DNA from: Ostrinia nubilalis
Taxonomy: Eukaryota > Arthropoda > Insecta > Lepidoptera > Crambidae
NCBI RefSeq assembly: GCF_963855985.1
Contig: NC_087095.1
Location: 11,046,001 to 11,110,000, forward strand
Direction of reading: 5' to 3'
DNA: 64,000 bases
Shown here: positions 51,576 through 64,000 of the stretch, piece by piece
How positions within the stretch are numbered: position 1 is the first letter of the stretch
Layout of the letters: the number at the start of each line of letters is the position of its first letter
Notes under the pieces: generated by a model
What the model saw: the letters and a program-made list of their open reading frames with translations, nothing else
What the model was told of the DNA's origin: nothing
Databases searched by the model: none
Program-made: the position numbers and the translations under genes

Positions 51576-53190
51576 TATAAAGTGAGTGATATAATATCTG
51601 TACTGAAGAGAGTTAGTTACAACTACAAATATAGCCCTGTTTAAGTTACAGTTTCAGTTTGTATATCGCAATCAAACATATTATAACATCAACAAGTAAT
51701 TTGTGGGGTCTTGGTTGAGATTTAAACTGTTTGGGATAAACTTATGCTCATTAAAGTAGCATTAATTTGTAATGTTGAACACGAGTATGATTGTGTTTTG
51801 GCCTCATGTAAGTGTTCTGATGTATAATTTGTAAATTAGGTTCTTATCATTCATTAATTACCCTAGTAATTGATGCTAATTAGTAATTAGACATTTCGTT
51901 TAAAAAAAAAAATAGCGAACAATTTTACCTATAACAAAATATTAGAAATCCTTTTTTAATTATATTTACAATTGCTATGTCAAGTATGAGCGTTGTTGCG
52001 TTTAGAATAAGTAGTATTAAGTATTGTTTATGATACATACCTTACTCTGAGATAGTTTTACTTACAGCACATGTCCTCTTCCCACCGCAACGGATCGCCA
52101 TACCTCTTCAAGCGGACTCTGACGTATCGCGATTGAGAAAACTCCGATCCAATTTAGGACCCAAAGCCGATGACTGTCCCTCGAGACGCTCAGCTTTATT
52201 CATGGAACAAATTTTAACGGGAAAAGGAAAATTCGATTTTATCCTAAATACATTATCAACATACATATTACAACGAAAATACCTAGTGGCGTACGAAATT
52301 CCAAATCTCGCAGTGAAATTGCCATTCTGTTCCGTTGGAAAAATATACACCTGGTTATTTAACGGATATTTGAATAGGCATTAAGTTCCCACTTGATTTA
52401 GGCACACTATACAAATTCTTCAAAAGGTTTCACCCGGTGTAGGCCATTCCCGACCCGAAATTTTAAAGCAGACTGTAAATTGTTGATGAACTACGTTGAT
52501 GATTTTCGCTTTTAATATTTCGTTTACGGCAAAAATATGAAAACCATGTTTACATTTCGAGGTTCATGAGTGAAACATTGTATTACATAAAAGGTAGCTG
52601 CTTACTCGACAATTCATATTACGGTCACGGGGAATGTTCAATTACTCACTGACATTATTTACCTTGCATTTATTTACCTTACATTGACATTGTTTCGCGG
52701 CTTTGATAGGTATGTTGATAGGCTAGCGATATAATTAATCATTAACCTAAATCATGAAAGTTCCTTGCGTACTGAATGTAGAGTACTTATAGTAAGACTC
52801 TATAGATCACCATAGAGTTTTAGGCCAGACGGGAGGCAAATCAAAGATTGCCGAATGATGCGAAACTGAGTGATATCTAACGCGCTCCGCTTAAAATATC
52901 TCGACGCATAAATCTGTTTATCTTTATCCAGTTCAAACGCGAAGGCGCATTTGCTAGTGATGTACGGCAGTAGGCGCCCGTTTCCAGGATCGAGTTACAT
53001 ACAAATATCTGTCAATCTATCAACATATTGATCGAAGCATTGAGTTATTGTGGTTACATTGCGCTAATGCCTTCGAAGAGTTGAATGATGTTCTATAAAG
53101 ATACTGTTATGTTCTTAGTGCAAATAAGTAGGTAAGTTTCTTTTAATTAACCCGTCTATTGTAAAAATGAATAATTCGGTATAGGAAAAC
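51576..53190. other. No gene supported
   Basis: A GC-richer patch at 52080..52390 is open on both strands for about 80 codons without a domain; possibly conserved non-coding DNA. Otherwise AT-rich. Confidence 0.4.
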
Positions 53191-53194
53191 AGTA

Positions 53195-53640
53195 GCAAAT
53201 TTTCAACCGACTTCAAAAAAGGAGGAGGTTCTCAATTCGACCCGTATGTTTTTTTTTTTTTTTTTTTTTTTTTTTTTCTATGTTTGTTACGCGATAACTC
53301 CGCCATATATGAACCGATTTGAACAAATCTTTTTTCGGCGTATAGGTAATACCTCAAGGGTGGTCCCATTTAAATTTAATAATAAAAAAAAACAACCCCC
53401 AAGGGTGGAAAATTGGGGATGAACTTTTTTATACGCAATATCTCCGCCGATTATAAACCAATTTGAACGATTATTTTTTTGTTGAATAGGTATTATCAAA
53501 AGGGTGGTTTCATGCGAATTTGAAGAAAATATTTCACCCCCAAGGGTGGAAAATTGGGGATGAACTTTTTTATACGCAATATCTCCGCCGATTATGAACC
53601 ATTTTTTTTGTCTCAGTGTACTGCCTACCTTCACTGGTAA
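53195..53640. repeat. Lepidopteran repeat with three internal copies and a T-run
   Basis: Starts CAACCGACTTCAAAAAAGGA, then a 29-nt T run (53249..53277). A unit of about 142 bp follows three times (ACGCRATAWCTCCGCC at about 53289, 53433 and 53574; CAAGGGTGG-AAAATTGGGGA in two). The 119-codon minus frame across it is only the repeat. Confidence 0.75.
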
Positions 53641-53676
53641 CATCAAGGTAATAATTAGTTAACTAAAAAGCAAGAA

Positions 53677-54010
53677 ATAAGTAAAATTTTATAAAAAAAA
53701 ATAAAACCGACTCCAAAAAACCTACACTAAAACGTAGAAAAATAATTACTAATTACCTACTTATTTATTAGGACGAATTATTAATATTTATGTAGGTATA
53801 CCATGATTGATACTTTTGGAGTCGGTGCAGGCAAACTTTACATGTTTCATAATCTTGGCACCGACTCCAGAAGTATCAATCATGGTATACCTACATAAAT
53901 ATTAATAATTCGTCCTAATAAATAAGTAGGTAATTAGTAATTATTTTTCTACGTTTTAGTGTAGGTTTTTTGGAGTCGGTTTTATTTTTTTTTATAAAAT
54001 TTTACTTATA
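53677..54010. repeat. Near-perfect giant hairpin (about 152-bp arms)
   Basis: Arms 53677..53828 and 53858..54010 are almost exact reverse complements (one difference seen near the centre, TTTTGGAG against CTCCAGAA) around a 29-nt loop. It begins and ends with AGTAAAATTTTATAAAA. Related single-arm sequence is at 8165..8260. Confidence 0.92.
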
Positions 54011-55479
54011 TAGATAACAATACGAGAAATTAATTTTTAATTTGGGTTGGCAAACGTTAACAACAACTAGCAATGGTAAGGACATGTGCTTGTCCAGAAA
54101 CAATTTGATCTATCTCACTTGTGTATGTACAAAATTAGTAACAGGATGAGTTACATCAATATCGACCGCAATGACGTCCCATCTCTAGTGTTTACTCCTA
54201 ATCCAGCATAGTAGTTGCGAACTCAAACTGACAGAACTTAATAATGTTTGGGTTTGGGTATTGCAGTCGCAAGCGTGCAGCCGATGCAGGAAATTGTCGA
54301 TTATCATTACTTCCAAGTCGAAGTATAGATTGTTCCAATTCCATTAGAGCTGTGATCAAACTTTAGATGATGCAGTTTTCAGCGACATTAAACTGGAAAT
54401 TTCCATAATAATACGAAGTTAAGTCGCGGCCCCGAGTAATTGGATGCCTAAGGATTTTTGCTTCGATTAATTTTTAATTTTATTGAAAGACGATCTAATT
54501 CAGTACAAATCATGATTGTTAAGATACTAAATACAATAAATAGATTCACTTTACCAAGAATTTTGCTCTTGATTAACAGCCACAGATAAGTATTACTACG
54601 CGTAGATGGGCAAGCAAGATACTAAAGAAATCAAATAATATTTACTTTTAAGATTAATTTATTTTCAAGAGAGTGGCGAACTGAGTAAATTCGAGACGAT
54701 TATCGATTCTATGAGAAATTTAAAACAATATTTCGGATTTAGAGTTTTGTTGGCGAAGATGAAAAATAATTTCACTAAGTATTGTTGAACTCGCGCGAGT
54801 TGCAATAACAAATACCAGCCCAATTCATCTTAGTTCAAACGCTTTAGTTAAAACAGAATAGAACACAGTACACAGAAGCCAATTTACTTAGCATTGTATT
54901 GCAGCATTAATGAATGGAACTGAGTAGATCCTTTATTACCTAAGACTCGCATGAAATAACCCGGTCAAAGTTCACGGAGCTCATCGCTCCACACTATGTA
55001 AGTTCGTCTAAATGTTGTGTAAGTTTAATTAGAATTCCTACGGAGGCGCGCCTGCGTCCGTATCAGACAAATGAGTCTATCTAACGTCTTACCGAACTTA
55101 GGGCTCGTTTCACGGAAATCCAGTTTTGTGGTATCCAGTAATGCAGGATCTAGCAAAACAGGACTGTCGCGTGATCACACAAGTGTGTTTGAAATTAGAT
55201 TAAGGGCTTTTTCCCACAGATACATCCCGTTTTTTGCAGCATCCCGGTTAATAATATAGTAGTACGTCTTTTAATAGTAACGTTCACACGAACATAGAGT
55301 TTACAGTTTTGCGGGACCCAATAATGCAGAAACTGGATTGGCGTGGGAACAAGCCCTTACTTAACCCTTAACCGGGCTCAAAAAAATTCATTGGTTTTCA
55401 ACCGTATCTTCACAGCATAAAGTTCAAATTGATGTGGGCTTTATTTAACGAAGGTCTGGTTAATGGTATTATATTAAAG
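54011..55479. other. No gene supported
   Basis: Mixed non-coding sequence. 55080..55350 has repeated AATGCAG and GGGAACAAGCCC-like words suggesting another old repeat (compare 55680..55720). Confidence 0.4.
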
Positions 55480-55655
55480 GCTGAGTTGCACCACCTAACT
55501 TTGACCGTAACTATAAGCGGTGCTTTTTGTATGGAGTTTGACAGATTTTTGACGTTTGTCAAAGTTAAAGTAAGATGGTGCAACCTAGCCTTAATAATAT
55601 AATTTTAGGCTCAGTCAAAGTTACGGTCAAAGTTAGATGGTGCAATTCAGCCTAA
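55480..55655. repeat. Short MITE (GGCTGAGTTGC family), copy 2 plus partial copy
   Basis: AAGGCTGAGTTGCACCACCT is mirrored by AGATGGTGCAACCTAGCCTT. A second partial inverse copy follows to AGATGGTGCAATTCAGCCTA. Confidence 0.75.
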
Positions 55656-57280
55656 AACACATATACTTACTACTAAACGGGATCCAGCAAAAAACGGAAT
55701 GTCTCCGTGGGAACAAGCCCTTACCGAACTAACCCGTCGGCGCTTAATGAGAAAATAATGTTTGTTTCCAATAATGCAAAAATAATGTCGCCAGAAAATG
55801 AACGTCGAATCTCCCTTAGATAGCCGGGAAGAGGGAAATAATGACGGCCGGTGACCTTTCGCCGACTGAGTTAACAAACAACATTAAATTTTTGTGGGAA
55901 ATTTAAATGGAGAGCACGCTTTTTTGTAAAATATATGGGGAAAATACTAATTTAACATAATTGAACTTCCTCCTTCTTAAGTGGGTTTAAATACGTAATA
56001 AGCAATTACTTACTTAATTAGCCTTATTTATTTTGCAAAAGTTTAAGAAATCTTTCAAGCTCTGTGTACAACGTACAATCTTCAAAGTTACGGTACAATT
56101 ATTGGTAATATTATCTTAATTAAAAAGTTAATCTTTGTGTGCTCTTAAAGTAACATTTCCTTTGCATTTAGGGTAAGAAAAACATTTTCACTTCACTATT
56201 AGACAGCCTTGGAAACGTTCCGCTATTCGCAGTTTGGTATCTAGCATTACTTATTTCGTTCTTTTTGTGAGAGATGTCATGATCAGGAAACACATATTTG
56301 GCTATGTGCCACGAGTTTGTGAGGTTTATGGACTTATCTAATGATTTTGTAATATAATAAGTATTTACCGAAGCTAATATGGTATTTTTTTAATAATGTT
56401 AAACAACTGAAATATTTAGACCCAATTTCTTTCTGTATATCATAAATTAACTAAGCAGATTAAATAATGATACAAAACATTAAAAAGTAAGGTAAATAAA
56501 ATGATTATGGTAATGCGTTGTCAACTTTTCCAAAATACGAAAAGTGCAGGAAAAAATATATGGGTACTTCTCATTTACACTCAAATTTGATGGTCACACA
56601 ATAATAGTTCATAAACGGTATAAGTTAGAACAATCACTTTAAAATCAGATGATAAAATATCTATTTAGCTACATACAATATAAATTTTATCGTAATAGAA
56701 GCAAAAATAATACGAAAAAATCATATGAAACGATAAAAAACGGGGTCATTTTTCGCGTTCTCATCGTGTCACACCTTCGGTTGCAATGAAACATTTGGTT
56801 ACTGCATTCACAATTTTCATTCAATTTGTGTGTAGCATATACTAAAATCATCGTAATTAAATATACTTTCCACACAATAGTCAAAAAAATATCTTCTTAT
56901 AATTATTTTGAATTGAGAAAGCTGAATACGTTGGTCACACGATTTTAGGTACCTAAAATTTTGAGTAATAATACAAGATTGCCGTTAAACCGAACACCAG
57001 CAACCAATCACAGCGTTCTATTCGGTTAACGTCAATCGCGCTTCGACCATTGGGGATGTGAGATAGGTCGATCGTCGCTCCGCGAAAAAAATACGTAACT
57101 TTTTGTGATTATCCATAGACGTACCGTCGCTTGCTTGAACAATATTTTCTACCTCTAAAATTTAAACAATTTAATTGAAACTTTGCCATTGAAAACTTAA
57201 CATGTTAGACTTATTTGTGTAGTATTCAACTTGAACCGTTAAATTCAAATTTAAGGATAATTCATAAAAAACTAAAATTT
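55656..57280. other. No gene supported
   Basis: AT-rich sequence with one GC-richer patch at 56990..57080; nothing callable. Confidence 0.45.
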
Positions 57281-58386
57281 TCGTCACCTTCGTGTCATCA
57301 CCTTCGTGGTGTTTTATACACGAAGGTGATTTTGGGCCACGAAAGTGATTTCTTGCTTTGGTTTATTTTAAAATATAGTGACTGGTGTTTATGTTTTTAC
57401 AATATTTTAATAACTAATAAATTATACGTGGTAAGTAGAGATCAGTACATCAATAAATAAATAAGGGCCTCGTATTTTTGTTGTCTGTCTGTATGACTGT
57501 ATGTATGTCTGTATATGTGACTGTGTATCTGTTTGTAAGATAAATTCAAGGAATGACCTTTTTTCTTCATTTTCTCGTTATCTCAGACATGAGTGATGTG
57601 TACATCTATAATACTATTATGGTGTTTATGTATTTATGTGTAGGTATGTCTATTATATTTATTTATATTATGTCATTTATTGTATGTAATCTTATGTAAG
57701 TAGGTATATTATTCGAAATGTAAATTTTTTGCACCGCCTTACTCTTTATGCATGGCCCGTGGTTGACTGGCAGAGAATGCCATCCGGCATTAAGTCCGCC
57801 ACAGTGCATTGTTTCTATGTGTGCTAAAGTTTAAATAAATAAATTTAGTCTGAAGTTTGAGTTAAAAGTTGTACAACAAAAATACGAGGCCCTCTGGCCT
57901 AAATAAAAAATATATTTTTGTTGAGGGACTGATAATCAGTTAGAGTTTTTTTTTATTGAGGTACTGATAATCCGTTTTTTGCTTCTTTAGCATTTCAGAA
58001 TGCCACCAGTGTCACCCTTAAAACCAATTACGTAGAATCTTGTAACTGACTGTTAGTAGGTGACGTAATCGGTAAAATTTTATCTTGTATTTAAGATAGG
58101 TACCTATTTATATTATGTTATTGCTATTTATCTATGAAAATAAGACAAAATATAATGTTTTATAAACACTTAAGAGTCATTTACAGTAGTAAAGTTTGAA
58201 AAAATTATTGCTGTGAACTACAGAATCACTTTCGTGGCATCAAAAAATTCAAAACGTTAAAGCTTCCAAACGAGACTCACTATTTGACTGATTTACTGAG
58301 AATACAATCTTCACATCAAGCGCTACAATTTTTGTTTACAAAAAGTTGAAATAAGTTAGAAATAAAATTCGCCACGAAGGTGACGA
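57281..58386. mobile_element. Putative element with CACGAAGGTGA words at both ends
   Basis: TCGTCACCTTCGTG at the left end is mirrored by CCACGAAGGTGACGA at the right. Further copies in both orientations lie at about 57297, 57319, 57338 and 58226. A second element is nested inside (57464..57893). No transposase. Confidence 0.5.
57464..57893. mobile_element. Nested element with perfect 20-bp inverted ends
   Basis: AGGGCCTCGTATTTTTGTTG and its exact complement bound 430 bp. Inside, 57751..57845 (GAGAATGCCATCCGGCATTA, AAATAAATAAAT tail) matches the style of an insect LINE 3' end. Confidence 0.75.
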
Positions 58387-59655
58387 TGAGAACCGTGGCG
58401 ATGAGAAATACCCATATCGTATCGTACTGCATAATAAACATAACATAAAGTTTATTCCTAGTCTACTGTACACATTGAAATATAAATTCATTATGCGACA
58501 TAAAACGGGACTGTTAAGTTTCCATAACACAAATAGTGCATTACAATTGCGAGTTTGCATGCCAGTTCCCAAGAGTTTCTTAGTAAAACATCACAACCGA
58601 CTGTACATCTTGGGTCAGGCCAAAACTTAATACAATCCAAACGAAGCCGCCTTAAAATTCCATGTGTATTCTTGGCCTGGCGTTTGTCTGAAAAATATAA
58701 AAGCATTTCTTATGCAGTGCAGTGCACAAGAGTCTACATTTTTACTGTGGTTGCGATTCTGGTGTCACACGCAGCGACGCCGCTTTTTATGCTCCGTTCC
58801 TTGAATATCAGAACAAACGAGCCCCTCGAAGTAGACATTAATAACGCAACTGCGTTTAGCAGGGAATATAAAGTTTTAATAAGAGCCAAGCGGAACGTTT
58901 TTATGCAATTCGCGTTTAATACCTGCAGGTCATTGGTTAAATGAATGGGTCCTTGAGTTTCAATGGCTATCGATTTGTTTAATTACTCTTAATGTGGTAA
59001 ATGAATTACTCTTCTAATGTAACTGTAATAATATGTAGGTACGCTCAACAGGTAGATAATGAATTATAATCATCCATTGTGTCGTATTGATTAGTTGGGA
59101 TGAGCGGTTAACAAATTAGTGAATATTGGTCATAACCGACATTTCTGGCATGATTAACATTACATTAGATATTGATAATTCTATTGTCATTGCGACTGAA
59201 TGAAATGAACTAGAATTTGCTATAATCGGTTGGTACAATTATCGAATAAATATCCGAGTGCACTCGATATACCTAGCCCTCAGGGCAGCGTTAGACATTA
59301 TGATCGTAACGTATCTAATATCTATCTCGGTGCTTTGGAATAATATTGCAAAACCAAATAATACATTGTTTGATGTTAGTTTTATCGGGAAAACTGAGCT
59401 GAAATTACAATAGAGATAGTAGACTTGTTTATTATAATTATTAGAACAAATAATGTTATTTAACGCTATTCAAATTATTATAACTTTGAAGGAATAAATA
59501 AATAAGTACTCGGTAGAGTTTGTTTTGCATCTTGTTTGTATGTCATTTGCGAGGATGCCACTTAATATTACCGTCATTAGCTACTTACTGTAAGTAGTTA
59601 AGTATAAATATTAGACAGATGGTTGAAGAAATCATCTATTAATATTTTTTAAATA
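58387..59655. other. No gene supported
   Basis: 58555..58944 is a 129-codon frame without a domain or a convincing start; not called. Confidence 0.4.
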
Positions 59656-59659
59656 CGTT

Positions 59660-59800
59660 TGCATTGCAGTGGGTCTTGACAAAGTGCACATTATAATCGC
59701 AAACCAGTCGAAAAATGATCTTTGTTTTTGTATGGAGTTTTGACGGATTCGATTTTCGATTCGATCAAAAAGTGCAACTTGTCTAGGGGGGCAGATCACA
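59660..59800 (+). repeat. Dispersed repeat family B, copy 2
   Basis: Inverse of 38795..38940. Confidence 0.75.
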
Positions 59801-62610
59801 TTATCGGGCCACAACTCAGCATGCACACTAAAGGACTGAATCCCGCCAAGTTGTATAATTTCATTCATCCAATCAAATCACCGAACAAAAACCAATGGGA
59901 AAGTTTTCTCCCTGGCGCACAATTCGGAAATGAACGATTTCACTTTTGGGACTTCATACAATCCTAGTTCGGGAGCGTTCACAATTGTGATTGAATGTAG
60001 GGCTTAATTTGAGTTACGGCATACCGTAAGTGAATTTAATGGAGTTTTAGAAATATTTCCTTAAACAAAAAAAAACTGTTTTACCAGACTACACTACGAA
60101 GGTCTACAGGCTAACCATGTCTACCAATGCATTCTCAATTAAGTATGCATGCAACTGAACTAGGCAGCATTTGTAAAAGTTTGCTAAACACTGGCATCTT
60201 ATGTATTTTCAATAAGACTGATTTCGCACTGATTAAATTTTTAGTGCATTATTATAACTATGGAGTTTAGACGCAGTTATAGGTATGTACTTACTCGGTC
60301 TAGCACAGGAACAGTTTCCTATCAAATATTTTTTTTTGTTTCTTAAAAAGAGAGCATCTGTCTTTCATCGGTATCACAAAAGATAATTTTTAATCTTATG
60401 GTATTATTTTTGGAATAGGTTTACATAAAGCATCGATACCTAATATTATTAGTTCTCCGAAGAGCTTAAGCAAGTCTAAGCTAGTAATTATTCATTCATA
60501 TCAATAGGATACAGACGAATTAATAATATAGTGTTGTTTTGCAACATCAACAACCGTCTCTCTCTTACTTAACCAAATTAGAGACTCTGACGTTGTTAAT
60601 TATTTATACCTACTAGCAAATGCTAAGCGCCGACCTAAGTCTCCCGTCTAATATCGTAGTTACGCTAATGAGCTGGGGTCAAAGCGAGCTCCAGCACAGT
60701 TACTAACTACCTTCAATATCTATATTTTGAGAATACTAGGTTACCTTATCTAACGAAGCGGTTTTATGCAAAGAGCAAAAGAGATAGGTAATCGAAATCG
60801 ATGGTAAGACTCTTCAAAGCAGATTGCATAGGTGATGCAATGAAACTTTATTTTAAAAGCTTGTTTTTATCTGAGAAGTGCTTCTATGTAGTTATGAGAA
60901 GAATGAGTTCTAGAATATCACCGATACACACTACTTAAATAGAATTATTAACTCTATGATTCCAATACACAAAACAATATCGAGTCTGGAAGTATAACAA
61001 GAGAACTTTCTCCATAACAATTTTGTATTCATTCACAAACATTGTAAGGTAATTTTAGATAAGTTGCTCATCCGGATTGCACAGCGTATTTGCTCTGTAA
61101 CATGTTGTTTTCGTATCAAATCGATGGCCATTCCATACTAATGCTTACAACAAAAAGGAACAGCCAACCGAGTAGCAGGAGCGAGGATTATCCCGATATT
61201 ACTGGGGCTCGGAAATAAAACGCTCTGCAGCGGTATACGTTCCGTTTGTACTGAACGTGTCTTACCAAACGCTCGCGAGGCTTCCGTGTGGCGTATGTGG
61301 AAAACCTAGTCAGATAGGTTTTCCTTATCCCAGTGTAGTCCTTTGATCGGTTTTGTAAGATACATTTTAATGTAAGGAGGAATGTAACTGGATATAACTG
61401 GTTGTTTTCTCTACAATTTTAAAGGTATCCGAAGAATAACGCTTCCCGAGTCCGGATATTGGTGGGCGTTGGATTCCCGGCCTGTAGATAAAGTCTACAG
61501 CTATAGACAAAATGAAGAGGAAATGTTCATATTTTATCGTTTACTTTGTGTGTTAGTTATTTCAATATCATTCAATCCGGCAGGCACGATGTTATGTGAA
61601 GGCACTTAGCCAATACGCATCCGCGTACGCTCAATAGATTGTAATAAAACATTTAAAGCAACCCAAGGCAAGAGTCTTAGGTAATAATAAATCTATTACT
61701 TCTCAGTAATATCCAACGATGCTCACTTTTGCGATCTATTCTTGGAAACGTGGATTTAGATGTTATTGCCACTATTATTAAATTGTTTTATTGCAATTGC
61801 CAATTGTAATACTCTTTTGATTTGCCGCGTTTGTTTTTAGATTTAATATTCCCTTTCGTGCCGCGATCTAAAATGAATTTAGAATGGAAACGGAGAATAT
61901 TAAAAAGGTTAGATTTCTGATAAATCTTCAAAGGAACCAAGGGTTTTATTATTGAAATTGAAAAGTAATTTAGTCCTAATCTCACAAACGCTATTGCAGC
62001 TGGTTAAAAAGGTGAAATGGGTGATTACAAACTATTATTAAAATAATTCATGTTGATAATGGTGACAATATAAACTGATTATATTAACATACTAATGAAG
62101 GCAGCCTGCTCATTTCACATGTTAATTTACTCCTTTGTTTCAACCTGTTTCAGGAATCCTATTAATTTATTAGCGAACAAGTTATACAATAGTGAATTGG
62201 ATAAACATATTCCATGATATGATTCCAATTCATAATACAAAAGTTGTAAGCATAGAACCATTTTCAGACGTTATAATTTTCTCTACAATTTTAAAGGCGT
62301 TTTTACATTACCTAATTTTTTTTTAACACTCATGGTGATAATAATATTTTTGTATCTCTTTTCTTATCTATCTCTATACAGTATACATATCTCTACCTAT
62401 CTTGACTGGACTCTACCGTGCGTTTTACGTCTGACCGCCCGTCACTTTGCATACGAGAGTGCGGCCCAAATCTGTGAGGGTAACTGCATATTAAAATCCC
62501 TTTTTACGTCCTGGATTTAATATTAAAGACCTTCATGTGGTTTTAATCTATCTAAAATATTATCTTAACCCATTCACTGGTCACAAACGAAGCTACCACT
62601 ATAATAATAG
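59801..62610. other. No gene supported
   Basis: Mostly AT-rich. A compact GC-richer island at 61140..61310 looks like conserved host non-coding DNA. Confidence 0.4.
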
Positions 62611-62614
62611 TGTG

Positions 62615-62930
62615 AGTATGGAATGAGGAGATTCGCAGGAGAACCAAAGTGACCGACATAGCTCGCAGAATTGCTAAAATCAAGTGGCAGTGGGCGGGGC
62701 ACATAGTTCGTAGAGACGATGGCCGTTGGGGCAGAAAAGTTCTCGAGTGGCGACCACGGACTGGAAGACGTAGCGTGGGCAGGCCTCCTAGTAGGTGGAC
62801 CGACGATCTGGTAAAGGTCGCGGGAAGAGCCTGGATGCGGGCAACGCAGGACCGTTAATTGTAGAAAACCTTGGGGGAGGCCTTTGTCCAGCAGTGGACG
62901 TCATTTAGCTGAAACGAACGAACGAACGAT
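62615..62930 (+). mobile_element. RTE-like LINE 3' end
   Basis: A clear ORF2 C-terminus: RRRTKVTDIARRIAKIKWQW, GHIVRRDDGRWG, then GRPPSRWTDDLVKVAGRAWM, a stop, and LGEAFVQQWTSF-type text with an (ACGA)n tail. It is 5'-truncated with no RT domain. Confidence 0.85.
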
Positions 62931-64000
62931 GGACTGTTGAACTGCAAAAGCTACGGGCGAATTTATGAAATTAATAATTTGCAGTATAAGAACCAAAATT
63001 AAAATGAGCATTTAAAGTTAATCACGCTTATTGCACGCTATTCTACGTTTATTTCAGCCTAACATAAACATGAGGTTGTACGGAACAATTTCAAGTGTTG
63101 TTGGAGGGGCTATTTAGCGCTGCGCGTCCGAAGTAGCTAAGTGCACGCTATAAATCGCCCACGTGAGCCTTGCTTGAGGTGCTTTTTCATTACACAAGCT
63201 CTGGTTTAACCAGAGATGCTCAACATTTTCAGCTAAAAGTCTTTTAAAAGAGTTATTGCCATTTTTCAGGGATACTCAACTCAACCTGAAGTATGCTGAG
63301 ATTCCAGACATAATGCGAAAATAACTGTCACTGGTCCTGATCAGTGCTACTAAGGCATTCTAAAGGTTAAGACTTATACAAGGTGTGTTTTATCTATATT
63401 TTTGTTGTAATTACTTTCATGTGTACTATCACCCCTGAGATGGGCGTTGTTTTACAAAACCACACCCTGTATAGATCTGTGTAAAATGAGATTTTGAAAA
63501 TTTGACAGTAAACCGGCTACACTTGTTACTTTCTAAGCTAGTTCAGTCAAGATGCTATGTTATTTAAGTCCCTATCTGCAACACTGTCTGCCCCAATTAC
63601 CTTAACGCCTCCGGTGGGGGCGCCCCCCATTGGGCACCACTAGATTAACTGCATATTACAGCCCTGTCTCTATTTACTTAGAACCCTAAAAGCATTGTGA
63701 AAGTTGGTAACTAATAAGACTTCACCGAACTCCAACAACGCAAATATCTCGGCTTTGCTTTGTTCTCAAATTGTAAACTAGAGCTAGACATAAATGTTGT
63801 ATAAGGATACAACTTACTTTCAGTTTCAATTGCTACATGTTGGAGTTTAGATTTCTTGGAAATCGTTCGTGTTGGTGAGAGCAACAAAGCGAAGTAGGTA
63901 CCTACCTATGTCAATCAAGGTTTTGTTAATCAAAGTTTCGACATTCAACAATTTGACATTATTCGAACTCGAATTATTAAGGCTGGGTTCTTTCTTAATC
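62931..64000. other. No gene supported
   Basis: Non-coding. The palindrome GGGGGCGCCCCC lies near 63616. Confidence 0.45.

Noticed and set aside
52108..52384. Overlapping 80-codon frames on both strands
   Set aside because: No domain, no start context and no splice partner; could be conserved non-coding DNA.
53287..53646. 119-codon minus-strand frame with internal repeats
   Set aside because: Its peptide repeats come from a DNA repeat of about 142 bp; not a gene.
1..64000. CRISPR arrays, bacterial operons, rRNA
   Set aside because: None seen; direct repeats present are minisatellites or transposon arrays, and the genome style is insect.

Overview
The window looks like a piece of a moth or butterfly (Lepidoptera) chromosome. 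It is AT-rich and gene-poor, carries frequent GTAGGTACCTAC-type short motifs, and is full of lepidopteran-style repeats: ends of RTE-like and Jockey-like LINEs, tRNA-related SINEs, MITEs and hAT-, Harbinger- and mariner-type non-autonomous elements. The species cannot be named from the sequence alone.

The main occupant is a complete Polinton/Maverick (an endogenous, adintovirus-like dsDNA virus/transposon) at 20985..37967. It has about 103-bp terminal inverted repeats and a perfect 6-bp target duplication (CAGGTC at 20979..20984 and 37968..37973). Its plus strand carries a close-packed virion/packaging block: A32/FtsK-type packaging ATPase, a conserved protein (DUF8207-like), a small fibre-like coiled-coil protein, a retroviral-type integrase with chromodomain, a phospholipase-A2-domain virion protein, an adenain-type protease, the penton-like minor capsid protein, a 48-aa protein, the double-jelly-roll major capsid protein and a 163-aa protein. 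Several of these overlap by 1 to 8 nt. The minus strand carries a 137-aa protein with two SUMO-interaction-like motifs, a 1172-aa protein-primed family B DNA polymerase, and a spliced gene built from duplicated SDSE exons, which looks like captured cargo. All core reading frames are open. The right third has nevertheless taken in an RTE fragment, a 254-bp hairpin MITE and two SINE-like tRNA-related pieces.

The most unusual signal is at 25039..25045. A canonical -1 frameshift heptamer (A AAA AAC) abuts the stop codon of the PLA2 gene, and the -1 frame runs open into the protease. This suggests a PLA2-protease read-through product.

Left flank (1..20978): one credible host-like gene, a two-exon PHD-finger/C2H2 protein with a heptad coding minisatellite (5029..5961, minus). 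Around it lie a decayed LINE, a motif-rich repeat block (6.7 to 8.5 kb), two non-autonomous hAT elements with perfect 8-bp duplications (11229..12974, carrying a dead Jockey-like RT, and 19342..20162), and several MITEs.

Right flank (37974..64000): no convincing protein-coding gene. It holds repeats, a cluster of near-identical TCACGGTAATTAG-like sites (41.4 to 44.4 kb), a roughly 150-bp-arm hairpin (53677..54010), a Harbinger-like element, a mariner remnant and three RTE 3' ends in total across the window. The GC-rich islands between them may be host regulatory DNA.
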